Source of the DNA: Nocardiopsis ansamitocini
Lineage (GTDB): Bacteria; Actinomycetota; Actinomycetes; Streptosporangiales; Streptosporangiaceae
Assembly: GCF_030268225.1 (NCBI RefSeq)
Contig: NZ_BSQG01000001.1
Span: forward strand, 359,199 to 423,198
Direction of reading: 5' to 3'
DNA: 64,000 nucleotides
Under the pieces are notes generated by a model, which saw only the letters and a list, made by a program, of their open reading frames with translations, was not told the origin of the DNA and made no database searches. Shown in pieces: positions 1-8,300 of this stretch. Every line of letters begins with the position of its first letter. The first letter of the stretch is position 1. The position numbers were made by a program, and so were the translations under genes.

Positions 1-1277
1 CGCTTGCCGCGGTCCCGGTCCCCACCGCAGCCCACGACCATGGTGAGCTCGCCCTCGGTGATGGAACGCAGGGCGGCGAGCACCGCCTCGATCGCACCGG
101 GTTTGTGCGAGTAGTCGACGATGGCGGTGAAGTTCTGTCCCTCGTCGACCCGCTCCATCCGCCCTGGGACACCGGGGGCCTCCGCGACACCGTCCAGGGC
201 GGTGGCCAGCGGGATTCCCGCCTCGACCAGCCCGACGATGGCAGCCATCGCGTTGGCGACGTTGAAGGGGCCGGGCAGCCGCACGGAAGCGTCGAGTTCG
301 AGACCGCCCGGTCCCACCACCCGGAAACGACTTCCCTCGGGCCCCAGGACGACGTCGGTGGCCCGCCAGTCGGCCTCGGGGTCCCCTTCCGCGGAATAGG
401 TGGTGACGGGGATCTCACCGCGTGCGGTGACCATGTCCACGAGCGCACGGCCGAACCGGTCGTCGCGGTTGACCACGGCGATGGAGGCGAACTCCGGGGT
501 GAAGAGCTTCGCCTTGGCGTCGAAGTAGTCGCGCAGGTCCGCGTGGAAGTCCAGGTGGTCCTGGGAGAGGTTGGTGAAGACCGCGACCTCGTAGCGCGCG
601 CCGGCCACCCGCCCCATGGCGAGGGCGTGGCTGGAGACCTCCATGGCCGCAGCGGTCACCTCGCGCTCCCGCATGAGAGCGAACAGCCCGTGCAGGTCGG
701 TGGACTCGGGTGTGGTGAGCGAGGAGTCGACGCGCTCGTCGTCCACCCGCATCTCCACGGTGCCGATCAACCCGGTACGCAGTCCGGCCGCACGCAGCCC
801 GGACTCCACCAGGTAGCTCACCGTGGTTTTGCCACTGGTGCCGGTGGTTCCGATGAGAAGAAGGTCCTCGGAGGGCCGTCCGTAGACCCACGCCGAGATC
901 TCCCCGAGGAGGGAACGGGGGTCGGGCACCGTGACCACGGGCAGCCGCGTGGCCGCCGCACGGTCGTAGCCCTCGGGGTCGGTGAGGATCGCCGAGGCGC
1001 CCGCTCCGGCCGCCTGGAGGGCGTAGTCGGCCCCATGGGCGCGGCTGCCGGGCAGGGCCGCGTAGAGGTCTCCGGGGCGCACCGCGCGGGAGTCGTGCGT
1101 GATGCCGGTGATGGCCGTAGCCAACACGTCTCTCTCCTCCACCGCCTCTGGACCACCGGGAACGGCCACCGTGCCCAAGGGCGGCTCTGTGGGATCCACG
1201 CACGTGATGAAGGAGTCCTGGCCCAGCAACGGGGCGAGCTCGGACAACGGGCGCGGCTGGATCTGTTCTGGACGCAT
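1..1277 (-). CDS. murE: UDP-N-acetylmuramoyl-tripeptide synthetase MurE (3' end cut by the window)
   Basis: This Mur ligase adds the third stem-peptide residue (meso-diaminopimelate in most actinobacteria) to UDP-MurNAc-L-Ala-D-Glu in the cytoplasm. My translation from the ATG at 1277 gives an N-terminal domain (ITHDSRAVRPGDLYAALPG), then the ATP loop GTTGTSGKTT, the substrate segment TTPEST and the central-domain motif VFTNLSQDHLDFH. About 425 codons are present. The frame is open to base 1, so the end of the C-terminal domain, including the residues that decide DAP or lysine specificity, lies outside the window. It follows ftsI by 63 nt in the same direction, as in other division clusters. 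Family assignment is secure; amino-acid specificity is inferred. Confidence 0.95.
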   Translation of the reverse strand, partial: MRPEQIQPRPLSELAPLLGQDSFITCVDPTEPPLGTVAVPGGPEAVEERDVLATAITGITHDSRAVRPGDLYAALPGSRAHGADYALQAAGAGASAILTDPEGYDRAAATRLPVVTVPDPRSLLGEISAWVYGRPSEDLLLIGTTGTSGKTTVSYLVESGLRAAGLRTGLIGTVEMRVDDERVDSSLTTPESTDLHGLFALMREREVTAAAMEVSSHALAMGRVAGARYEVAVFTNLSQDHLDFHADLRDYFDAKAKLFTPEFASIAVVNRDDRFGRALVDMVTARGEIPVTTYSAEGDPEADWRATDVVLGPEGSRFRVVGPGGLELDASVRLPGPFNVANAMAAIVGLVEAGIPLATALDGVAEAPGVPGRMERVDEGQNFTAIVDYSHKPGAIEAVLAALRSITEGELTMVVGCGGDRDRGK

Positions 1278-1340
1278 TACGGGTGACACGCTGTGAGGCT
1301 ATCGGCTGGTGAGCGGGGGTCGTTAATTTACGCGCCCGGA

Positions 1341-3314
1341 CTACTCCCTCAACCGGAGTTTGGGCGGCTCGGTACCCGTGGGGGGCACCTGATCGGTCTT
1401 GAGCGCGAAGGACATGACGTCGGTGAAAACCGGCGCCGCGGCCTGACCGCCGTACACCTCGCTCTTGGGGTTGTGCAGCACCACGAGCACGATCAGCTCG
1501 GGGTCGTCGATGGGTGCCATACCGACGAAACTGCTGGTGTACTGCCCCTGCTCGTACCGTCCCGTCTCCGGGTCGATCCGGTTGGCGGTACCGGTCTTGC
1601 CGCCGACCCGGTAGTCGTCGATCCGGGCGGCCTGCGCGGTGCCCTCCTTCCCGGTCACCGCCTCCAGCATCAGCCGGACCTGCTCGGCGGTGTCGGGACT
1701 GATGACCCGGCGCTTCTCGCGGGCCGGCGAAGCGGTGAAGTCGCCCGTCTCGTCAACGGTCCCCGCCACGAGGCTGGGTTCCACCCGGACCCCGTCGTTG
1801 GCGATGGTGGCGTAGACACTGGCCAGTTGGACGGCGTTCACCGAGAGGCTGTGTCCGAAGGAGATGGATGGCTGGTCCGTACCCGACCAGTACTGCGGGT
1901 CGGTGAGGATGCCCTGGTTCTCGCCCGGCAGTTCCAGACCGGTGGGCTGTCCGAAACCGAACTTGCCCAGGTAGTCGTACAACTTGTCCGGCCCCAACTG
2001 GTCACCGATGTAGATGGTGCCGACATTGCTGGAGGTGGCCATGATCCCGTTGACGGTGAAACGCTCGGTCGGGTGGTAGTCGGAGTCCTTGAAGGTGCGG
2101 TCGTAGCGCTGGATGGAGTAGGGAACCGTATACACGGTGTCGGGCGTGGTGACGCCTTCCTCCAGTGCGCCGGCGACGGTGATCGCCTTGTTGGTGCTGC
2201 CCGGCTCGAAGGCGTCGGCGACCGCGCCGTTGCGCCGATCCTCCTGGGTGGAGCCGTCGATGTCGTTCTGATCGTAGGTGGGGTAAGTGGCCATGGCCCT
2301 GATCCGCGCCGAGCGGTCCATGACGACCACACTGCCGCCTTCGGCGTCGAGTGCGTCGACCCGTTCGGCCAGCGTCTGCTGGGCGTGCCACTGGATGTCC
2401 TGGTCGATGGTGAGACGCACGCTCCGCCCCGGAACGGGTTCCTTTGCGAGGCCCGCCACCATGGGGATCTGGGTGCCGCCCCGGCCGACCTCGACCTGCT
2501 GCTTGCCGGCCTCGCCGGCGAGCGTGCGCTCCATGACGGCCTCCAGCCCTTCCAGGCCGTGGCCTTCTGCTCCTACGAACCCGATCAGGTTGGCGGCACC
2601 GGTCTCGTCGGGGTAGACGCGCTTGTAGTCGCGTTCGGAGGAGACTCCCTGAAGGTCCAGTTCGTCGAGCTCGCGCCAGTCCTGTTGCGACACCTGCCGC
2701 TTGATGACCTGGTAGCGGCTGGGCTCGCCCTCGGGCGTGGTGGCGTCGAGCTTGGCCGTGACCTCCTCCACCGGCAGGTCGAAGCGTCCGGAGAGCTCGG
2801 TGATGATCTGCTCCCGCTCGTCCGCCTTGACCTCCTTGGGGTCCACGAAGACCGTGCGCACCTCGACCGAAATGGCGAACGGGCGGCCGGAGGCGTCGGT
2901 GATGTCGCCGCGGACCGTGGGAATGTCGATCGTGGTGAGGCGGGTGTCGGACGCCTGGGAGGCGTAGTGGGCGGCTTCGAAGCCCTGGATCTGGACCAGG
3001 CGCCCGCCGAAGACGACCAGCACCACGACGAGCAGGACGACGGCAACCTTGATGCGCGGTCCCGGCTCACTGCGGCGGAAGGTACGGCGCAACAGTGGTG
3101 CGGTGGGCCCGCCGCCCGAGGTCTTGCGTGCCGGGCGCCGCGGGGCCCGGCCGCCCGGCGCGGGCCGACTGCGCGCTGCCTGTGGAGCGCGGCGTCGAAC
3201 CGGTTCGGCGCCGGCGCGTCCGCGCGGCTGACCGTCTGCGGAGCGCTGGCTGGGACGACGACGGCGGGCCGCGGACCCGGGCCGGCGCGGGTCGCGGTCA
3301 CGCGGGGTACTCAA
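1341..3314 (-). CDS. ftsI: Septal peptidoglycan transpeptidase FtsI (PBP3, class B PBP)
   Basis: Penicillin-binding transpeptidase that crosslinks septal peptidoglycan outside the membrane, with FtsW and FtsL/Q/B as partners. Numbered from the chosen start, there is a basic, Pro-rich cytoplasmic tail (1-88), one membrane segment (about 89-105), a PBP dimerisation domain (RGDITDASGRPFAIS) and a transpeptidase domain with all three motifs: STNK (Ser373), SSN (428-430) and KTG (573-575). I chose TTG at 3314 (657 aa) because GGGAGAAG lies about 10 nt upstream. An upstream start at 3392 would give 683 aa but would overlap the end of ftsL. No PASTA repeat is visible at the C-terminus. Function is certain, start moderately so. 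Confidence 0.94.
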   Translation of the reverse strand: MSTPRDRDPRRPGSAARRRRPSQRSADGQPRGRAGAEPVRRRAPQAARSRPAPGGRAPRRPARKTSGGGPTAPLLRRTFRRSEPGPRIKVAVVLLVVVLVVFGGRLVQIQGFEAAHYASQASDTRLTTIDIPTVRGDITDASGRPFAISVEVRTVFVDPKEVKADEREQIITELSGRFDLPVEEVTAKLDATTPEGEPSRYQVIKRQVSQQDWRELDELDLQGVSSERDYKRVYPDETGAANLIGFVGAEGHGLEGLEAVMERTLAGEAGKQQVEVGRGGTQIPMVAGLAKEPVPGRSVRLTIDQDIQWHAQQTLAERVDALDAEGGSVVVMDRSARIRAMATYPTYDQNDIDGSTQEDRRNGAVADAFEPGSTNKAITVAGALEEGVTTPDTVYTVPYSIQRYDRTFKDSDYHPTERFTVNGIMATSSNVGTIYIGDQLGPDKLYDYLGKFGFGQPTGLELPGENQGILTDPQYWSGTDQPSISFGHSLSVNAVQLASVYATIANDGVRVEPSLVAGTVDETGDFTASPAREKRRVISPDTAEQVRLMLEAVTGKEGTAQAARIDDYRVGGKTGTANRIDPETGRYEQGQYTSSFVGMAPIDDPELIVLVVLHNPKSEVYGGQAAAPVFTDVMSFALKTDQVPPTGTEPPKLRLRE

Positions 3315-3378
3315 AGCTGTTTCTTCTCCCGATCGTCGGCACCGCCCGCCACGGGCACGGGTCTGTGTCCGGGGCCGG

Positions 3379-3813
3379 TCACGGGGCCTCACGCCCGCCG
3401 GTCAGCACCTGCGCCGATTCGCCCTCGACCTCGATGAAGCGCGGGGCCTCGCCGGGCTCCATGCCGAGCTCCTCGGCGGCATCGGCGATGGCCTCGGACG
3501 TCTCGGAGTGCAGGTTCGCTTCGCGCAACGCCTGTTCCTGCTGGGCCAGGGTGCGGTTCTCCTGTTGCAGGCGGCTGATCTCGAAGGTGTCCTCTGCGAG
3601 GACCGTGCGCAGTACGAGCAGGCACACCAGCGCGCCACCGAGCAGGCCCAGGACGAGCAGCACGAAGGGCATGCGCGGCGGCCGTGCCGAGGGCCGCTGG
3701 GCCGCCGCACCACGCTGGGTGGGCACGGTCGTGGGCCGGGGCGGGGACGCGGGCCGGGTACGGGGCTTGGTGGCCGTGCCGCTGCGGATGGTGCGGTCCT
3801 CGGTGATACTCAT
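3379..3813 (-). CDS. ftsL: Cell division protein FtsL-like, single-pass membrane protein
   Basis: Bitopic divisome scaffold of 144 aa. The sequence shows a cytoplasmic Pro/Arg/Thr-rich tail of about 47 residues, one membrane segment (about 48-70, PFVLLVLGLLGGALVCLL), then a heptad-like helix (about 76-105, ISRLQQENRTLAQQEQ) typical of the FtsL/DivIC coiled coil, and a short acidic end. FtsL recruits and activates the FtsW-FtsI synthase. The start is the ATG at 3813 (MSITEDRT); a longer reading upstream is low-complexity and unlikely. It sits between rsmH and ftsI, the standard place for ftsL. FtsL proteins diverge strongly, so the name rests on topology, length and position. Confidence 0.88.
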   Translation of the reverse strand: MSITEDRTIRSGTATKPRTRPASPPRPTTVPTQRGAAAQRPSARPPRMPFVLLVLGLLGGALVCLLVLRTVLAEDTFEISRLQQENRTLAQQEQALREANLHSETSEAIADAAEELGMEPGEAPRFIEVEGESAQVLTGGREAP

Positions 3814-3886
3814 GCGGCCTCCCGAACGCCGTCGAAGCCCCCGTGGTCTGCTCCCGGGGACATGCTCTTCGCTACGGAGCCGCCCA

Positions 3887-4903
3887 TCACGGCTCCCGGA
3901 TCCTCTCGGCGGCCCGGAAGCGGGCCGACGCGGCACGGGGGTTGCGCTCGTTCTCGTGTTCCGAGGGCTGTTCGGAACCGCGGGTGAGCAACCGGAGTTC
4001 GGGCTGCCGGTCGGGCAGCGGCACCGGTAGGTCCTGGGGGGTGGTGTCGGTGCTCAACGCGGCCAGGGCACGCTTGGTGAGCCGGTCCTCCAGGGAGTGG
4101 TAGGACAGCACCGCGATGCGCCCTCCGAGGGCGAGACGCCCGATTGCCGCGGGAAGCGTCCGTTCCAGGATGGTGAGCTCGGCGTTGACCTCGATGCGAA
4201 GCGCCTGGAAGGTGCGCTTTGCAGGGTTTCCGCCCGTGCGTCGGGTCGCGGCCGGGATGGCGTCGCGCACCAGTTCGGCGAGGGCGCGCGTGGAGTCGAG
4301 GCGCGCCTTGGTCCGCTCGCGCACGATGGCCGCGGCGACCCGCGAGGCGAAGCGCTCTTCTCCGTAGACCTTGAGGATGCGGGAGAGCTCTCCCGCGGAG
4401 TAGGTGTTGACCACCTCGGCAGCCGTTCTGGGCTGTGTGCGGTCCATCCGCATGTCCAGCGGGGCGTCGTAGGAGTAGGCGAAGCCCCGGTCGGCCTCGT
4501 CGAGTTGCGGGGAGGACACGCCGAGGTCCAACAGCACGCCGTGGACGCGGTCGATGCCGAGGCCGTCCAGTGCGCTCGGGATGTCGGAATAGATCGCGTG
4601 GACGAGATCGATCCGATCGGCAAAGGGGGCGAGACGCTGGGCGCTGCGCTCCAACGCGGTGGTGTCGCGGTCCACGCCCACCAGGCGCAGCCCGGGGTGG
4701 GCACAAAGAAGCGCCTCGGAGTGGCCGCCGAGACCGAGTGTGCCGTCCACGACGACGGCTCCGGGTTCGGACAGCGCCGGGGCGAGAACCTCCAGGACAC
4801 GGTCCAGCATCACCGGGACGTGGGCCGGTCGGGGGTCGGTGGGGTCACCCGGACGCGGCCGTTCGCTCTGCTTCGCCACGTCGTCACCCATCAGCACTTC
4901 CAT
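3887..4903 (-). CDS. rsmH: 16S rRNA (cytosine1402-N4)-methyltransferase RsmH (MraW)
   Basis: SAM-dependent enzyme that methylates N4 of C1402 in the ribosomal P-site of 16S rRNA. The 338-aa protein has the family start segment [13 protein letters not shown], the SAM-binding loop [17 protein letters not shown], the [18 protein letters not shown] signature, and near the end [16 protein letters not shown], all diagnostic for MraW. Length is normal. It follows mraZ and precedes ftsL by 73 nt, as usual. The 298 nt between mraZ and this gene (4904-5201) hold no gene that I can support. Confidence 0.96.
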   Translation of the reverse strand: MEVLMGDDVAKQSERPRPGDPTDPRPAHVPVMLDRVLEVLAPALSEPGAVVVDGTLGLGGHSEALLCAHPGLRLVGVDRDTTALERSAQRLAPFADRIDLVHAIYSDIPSALDGLGIDRVHGVLLDLGVSSPQLDEADRGFAYSYDAPLDMRMDRTQPRTAAEVVNTYSAGELSRILKVYGEERFASRVAAAIVRERTKARLDSTRALAELVRDAIPAATRRTGGNPAKRTFQALRIEVNAELTILERTLPAAIGRLALGGRIAVLSYHSLEDRLTKRALAALSTDTTPQDLPVPLPDRQPELRLLTRGSEQPSEHENERNPRAASARFRAAERIREP

Positions 4904-5201
4904 CCCCCTCGCCGTCCGCAGCCGCTCATACGGTGCGGTCCGGTCTCACATCCCCGTGCGCCTGTTCGGCGCATTGCCGCCACGAATCAACCGTTGGGCC
5001 GGTTCGGGCCCGCGAACGCCGATGTCACCGCGGTTGTCTCTCGCGGCCGTCACCTGACGCCGGGGAAGATGCCTCAGCTGACCTGGATCGTTCTCGTTCG
5101 CGGGCTCGGACCGGGCAAGGATCGACGGTCGTGACCCCGTCTGTCTATCGACCCGCGTCGCCGGTTCGGTTGGCCGAAACCTGCGCGACGGTGCCGTGGA
5201 G

Positions 5202-5633
5202 TCACAGCACCCCCGGCAACACCTCCTCCGACAGATCCGCGAATACCTCTTCCTGTTCGGCCTCGTAACGGGCCCAGGCCTGCGCGTCCCAGATCTCCAG
5301 GCGCGTGTTGGCCCCGATGACCACGCAGTCCCGGTCCAACCCCGCATAGGAGCGCAGGGTGCCGGGGACGGTGACCCGGCCCTGTTTGTCGGGCCGTTCA
5401 TCGGACGCACTGGCGAAAAAGACGCGACTGTAGTCGCGCACTGCTTTGGCGGTGACGGGAGCTGATCGAAGGGCTTCGGTGATGCGCTCGAATTCGCGCA
5501 CCGGAAAGGCGTAGAGGCAGCGCTCTTGGCCTTTCGTGACCACCAGTCCCCCCGACAGTTCGTCGCGGTACTTCGCCGGAAGGAACAAGCGTCCCTTCTC
5601 GTCGAGGCGTAGCGAGTGGGTTCCGAGAAACAT
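5202..5633 (-). CDS. mraZ: Transcriptional regulator MraZ
   Basis: 143-aa DNA-binding protein of the AbrB-like double-psi-barrel fold that binds its own promoter and tunes the division and cell-wall operon. Two MraZ repeats are visible: N-terminal [20 protein letters not shown] and C-terminal [18 protein letters not shown]. The start is the ATG at 5633, where homology begins; an open frame continues upstream but encodes low-complexity sequence across the promoter repeats. First gene of the leftward mraZ-rsmH-ftsL-ftsI-murE cluster. Four direct repeats matching a MraZ operator lie 40-75 nt upstream, suggesting autoregulation. Confidence 0.95.
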   Translation of the reverse strand: MFLGTHSLRLDEKGRLFLPAKYRDELSGGLVVTKGQERCLYAFPVREFERITEALRSAPVTAKAVRDYSRVFFASASDERPDKQGRVTVPGTLRSYAGLDRDCVVIGANTRLEIWDAQAWARYEAEQEEVFADLSEEVLPGVL

Positions 5634-5672
5634 CGGCCCCACCTCCCCAAGCCTCCGTGGAGCAGTCCCCTC

Positions 5673-5708
5673 CTCCACGCGGCCCCACTGTACTCCACTC
5701 TCCTCCAC
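5673..5708 (-). promoter_or_regulatory. MraZ-box array upstream of mraZ
   Basis: On the minus strand four copies of GTGGAG or GTGGGG recur with an exact 10-nt period (plus-strand positions 5673-5678, 5683-5688, 5693-5698, 5703-5708). A degenerate fifth unit may lie at 5653-5658. Tandem G-rich boxes at about one helical turn are the known operator form for MraZ, an oligomeric ring protein. The array is directly upstream of mraZ. The spacing is seen directly; MraZ as the binder is inferred. Confidence 0.75.
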
Positions 5709-5888
5709 AGTGAACAGAATCCACGCCCGCCACGACCAGCCATCTCCGACAAAACAGCAGGTCAGGGGCGGTGGAGCGGAGTGGGGGGCTGCGCACCTCC
5801 CACGGGGTGTCGTGGGATGGGTGCTCCCCGGGCCGCACCGCACCAGCGCGGACCAGGCGCGGCACCGCGCAGGTCAACTTCGTCGTTT

Positions 5889-5902
5889 TGGTTTGCAAAC
5901 CA
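5889..5902. promoter_or_regulatory. Perfect 14-bp palindrome between mraZ and the MoxR operon
   Basis: TGGTTTG followed by its exact complement CAAACCA forms a 14-bp palindrome in the shared intergenic region, 56 nt before the GTG of the MoxR gene. It is AT-rich against a GC-rich background, followed by a TTTACG-rich stretch. It could be an operator for either divergent operon. No regulator is assigned. Confidence 0.4.
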
Positions 5903-5957
5903 CCGCTTTACGCCTAGCCTCGTTTTCGATCAGGGCAGACGCTGCGAGAGGGGACAC

Positions 5958-6950
5958 GTGTCACTTGACACGCGGTTGAACAGCCACGACAAAGGGGGCG
6001 TTGGCGGCGTCGCCGGTGTCCTGGCCACCGCCGAGAAGGTCCGCTCCGCCGTGGAGTCGGTCATCGAGGGCAAATCGGAGACGGTGCGCATCGCACTGAC
6101 CGTGCTCCTTGCCGAGGGGCACCTGCTGATCGAGGACGTCCCCGGCGTCGGCAAGACCATGCTGGCCAAGGCACTGGGCCGCTCCGTCGACTGCCAGGTG
6201 AACAGGGTGCAGTTCACCCCCGACCTCCTGCCGAGCGACATCACCGGTGTGAGCGTCTACCACCAGGAACTGCACGAGTTCCAGTTCCAGCCCGGACCGG
6301 TCTTCGCCCATATCGTGCTCGGCGACGAGATCAACCGCGCCTCGCCCAAGACGCAGTCGGCACTGCTGGAGTGCATGGAGGAGGGACAGGTCAGCGTCGA
6401 CGGGGTGACCCGGTCCCTGGAACGCCCGTTCATGGTCGTCGCCACGCAGAACCCAGGGGACATGGAGGGCACCTATCCCCTGCCCGAGGCCCAGCGCGAC
6501 CGGTTCATGGCCCGCATCGCCGTGGGCTACCCCTCCGCCCAGGCGGAACTGGACATGATCGACAGCCACAGTTCCCAGTCCCCGCTGGAGAGCATCCGGC
6601 CGGCGGCCAGTACCCACGACGTCCAGGCGATGATCGCGGAGGTGCGCTCCATCCACGTCTCCCCCGCCGTCAAGCGTTACGTGGTGGATCTGGTGGCGGC
6701 CACCCGAACCTCCTCCGCACTGCGGCTGGGAGCCTCCCCGCGTGCCACCCTGCACCTGGTCCGCGCGGCCCGGGCCTACGCCGCCCTGGACAACCGCGGC
6801 CACGTCCTTCCCGACGACGTTCAGGCCCTGGCCGTCCCCGTCCTCGCCCACCGGCTGCTCCCCAGCCCGGAAGCCCAACAACAACAGAGGCTGCCGGAAC
6901 AGGTCGTCAGCGACCTCGTCTCCCGGTTGCCGGTCCCCGATCGCCGGTAG
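5958..6950 (+). CDS. MoxR family AAA+ ATPase
   Basis: 330-aa AAA+ ATPase of the MoxR type, thought to act as a chaperone that matures or regulates partner proteins encoded beside it. Walker A is EDVPGVGKT (Lys66), Walker B is VLGDEINRA (Asp123, Glu124), and sensor-type residues follow in the FMVVATQNP segment. The start is GTG at 5958, preceded by GAGAGGGG at good spacing; the open frame upstream overlaps the mraZ promoter and is not protein-like. It is followed by a DUF58 gene and a transglutaminase gene, the common MoxR-DUF58-TgpA arrangement, and is transcribed divergently from mraZ. Confidence 0.93.
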   Translation: MSLDTRLNSHDKGGVGGVAGVLATAEKVRSAVESVIEGKSETVRIALTVLLAEGHLLIEDVPGVGKTMLAKALGRSVDCQVNRVQFTPDLLPSDITGVSVYHQELHEFQFQPGPVFAHIVLGDEINRASPKTQSALLECMEEGQVSVDGVTRSLERPFMVVATQNPGDMEGTYPLPEAQRDRFMARIAVGYPSAQAELDMIDSHSSQSPLESIRPAASTHDVQAMIAEVRSIHVSPAVKRYVVDLVAATRTSSALRLGASPRATLHLVRAARAYAALDNRGHVLPDDVQALAVPVLAHRLLPSPEAQQQQRLPEQVVSDLVSRLPVPDRR

Positions 6951-7079
6951 TACCGCGGCAGCGGGGCGTCTGCGCCCCGCAGCCGCGCCGCCCTCTGGCG
7001 CCGCCCACCCACCTGGCGAGGACACCGTCGTGCAGCACCTTTGCAGCGTCTGCCCACCCCGGACCACCGAGGTGGACGG

Positions 7080-8300
7080 ATGAACCCCTTTCGTTCCCTC
7101 ACCGCGCGCGGCCGGATCTTTCTGTGCGTGGGGCTGGTCATCGTCGTGGGCGCGCTCGCCGTCGGGGAGCGCGACCTGCTGCGTATCGGGGTATTCGTGG
7201 TTCTGCTGCCGGTGGTGTGCGCACTGGTGATGGTCAGGGTTCCGCGCGGTGTCACCCACACCAGGGAGTTGTCGCCGGCGCGGATACCGGTGGGCGGCGA
7301 CTGCCGGGTGGCGCTGACCGTGGTCAACACGGGAAGGACGACGTCCCCTGGAAGCGTCCTGGTCGAGGACCGTCTTCCCTACGCTCTGGGTGATCCGCCC
7401 CGGTTCGCTCTCGGGCGGCTGCGCCCGGGCGAGCGGCGGACCGTCACCTACCGGTTGCGTTCGCACATGCGCGGTCGCTATCCCGTCGGCCCACTCACCC
7501 TGCACTTCGTCGACCCCCTTGGGTGCGCCCGCTTCACCCGTGAGGTGGGGACGGGGGCAACCCTGCTGGTCACCCCCGCCGTGGTGGACCTGGCGGGGGC
7601 GGTTCCGCGCGGGGACAGCGCCGAGAGCGGGGAGAGCCGGTTGCGCGTCTCCGCCAGTGCGGGCGACGACGACGCCGTACCGCGCGCGTACCGGCACGGT
7701 GACGGAATGCGCCGGGTGCACTGGCGCTCCACCGCGCGAAGGGGACAGCTGATGGTTCGACGCGAGGAGCAGCAGTGGCGCGACCACAGTTCGATCCTGT
7801 TGGACGTCCGATCCGTGGCCCACGCAGGCCAGGGAACGGACTCTTCGCTGGAGACGGCGATCACCCTGGCCGCGTCCATCGCGGTGCACCTGTTGAAACG
7901 GGGGCAGGAACTGCGGTTCATGGCCGGAAAGACCGAGATCAGCCCGCTTCACCGCGGCGACCAGGTACTGGACGCACTGGCGGTCCTCCAGACCGAACCG
8001 GGGACCTCGCTCAAGGAAGGGACCGCCCTGGTGGGCCAGTCCACGATCAGTGGACGCGGTCTGCTGGTGGCCGTGGTGGGAGCACTGCGTACCGACGAGG
8101 CGCGCACCCTGGCCGCCTGCCACGGCGAACGGGGCAACGGTCGGGTGGTGGTGTTCACCCCGGGGGCCGCCTGGGCCGCACCCGAGGCGGCGGACCGCGC
8201 CCGGGAGCACCTCGTCCAGGCGGGATGGCGGGTCCTGGAACCGAGTTCCGCCGATGAACTGGGCGCGCTGTGGAGCGGCCTTGCCGCTGGTGTCCGATGA
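7080..8300 (+). CDS. DUF58 domain-containing membrane protein
   Basis: 406-aa protein with two N-terminal membrane helices (about residues 10-30 and 36-54), a beta-rich middle, and a DUF58 (VWA-like) domain marked by YRHGDGMRRVHWRSTARRG around residue 218. DUF58 proteins are regular neighbours of MoxR ATPases and are suspected clients or adaptors; the biochemical role is not established. The ATG at 7080 is chosen because hydrophobic sequence begins just after it. The stop overlaps the next start by 4 nt (ATGA), so translation of the two is probably coupled. Confidence 0.9.
   Translation: MNPFRSLTARGRIFLCVGLVIVVGALAVGERDLLRIGVFVVLLPVVCALVMVRVPRGVTHTRELSPARIPVGGDCRVALTVVNTGRTTSPGSVLVEDRLPYALGDPPRFALGRLRPGERRTVTYRLRSHMRGRYPVGPLTLHFVDPLGCARFTREVGTGATLLVTPAVVDLAGAVPRGDSAESGESRLRVSASAGDDDAVPRAYRHGDGMRRVHWRSTARRGQLMVRREEQQWRDHSSILLDVRSVAHAGQGTDSSLETAITLAASIAVHLLKRGQELRFMAGKTEISPLHRGDQVLDALAVLQTEPGTSLKEGTALVGQSTISGRGLLVAVVGALRTDEARTLAACHGERGNGRVVVFTPGAAWAAPEAADRAREHLVQAGWRVLEPSSADELGALWSGLAAGVR

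Noticed and set aside
5961..8210. A 749-codon minus-strand open frame opposite the MoxR and DUF58 genes
   Set aside because: It is the shadow of the high third-position GC of the plus-strand genes; the plus strand has clear domains with catalytic motifs.
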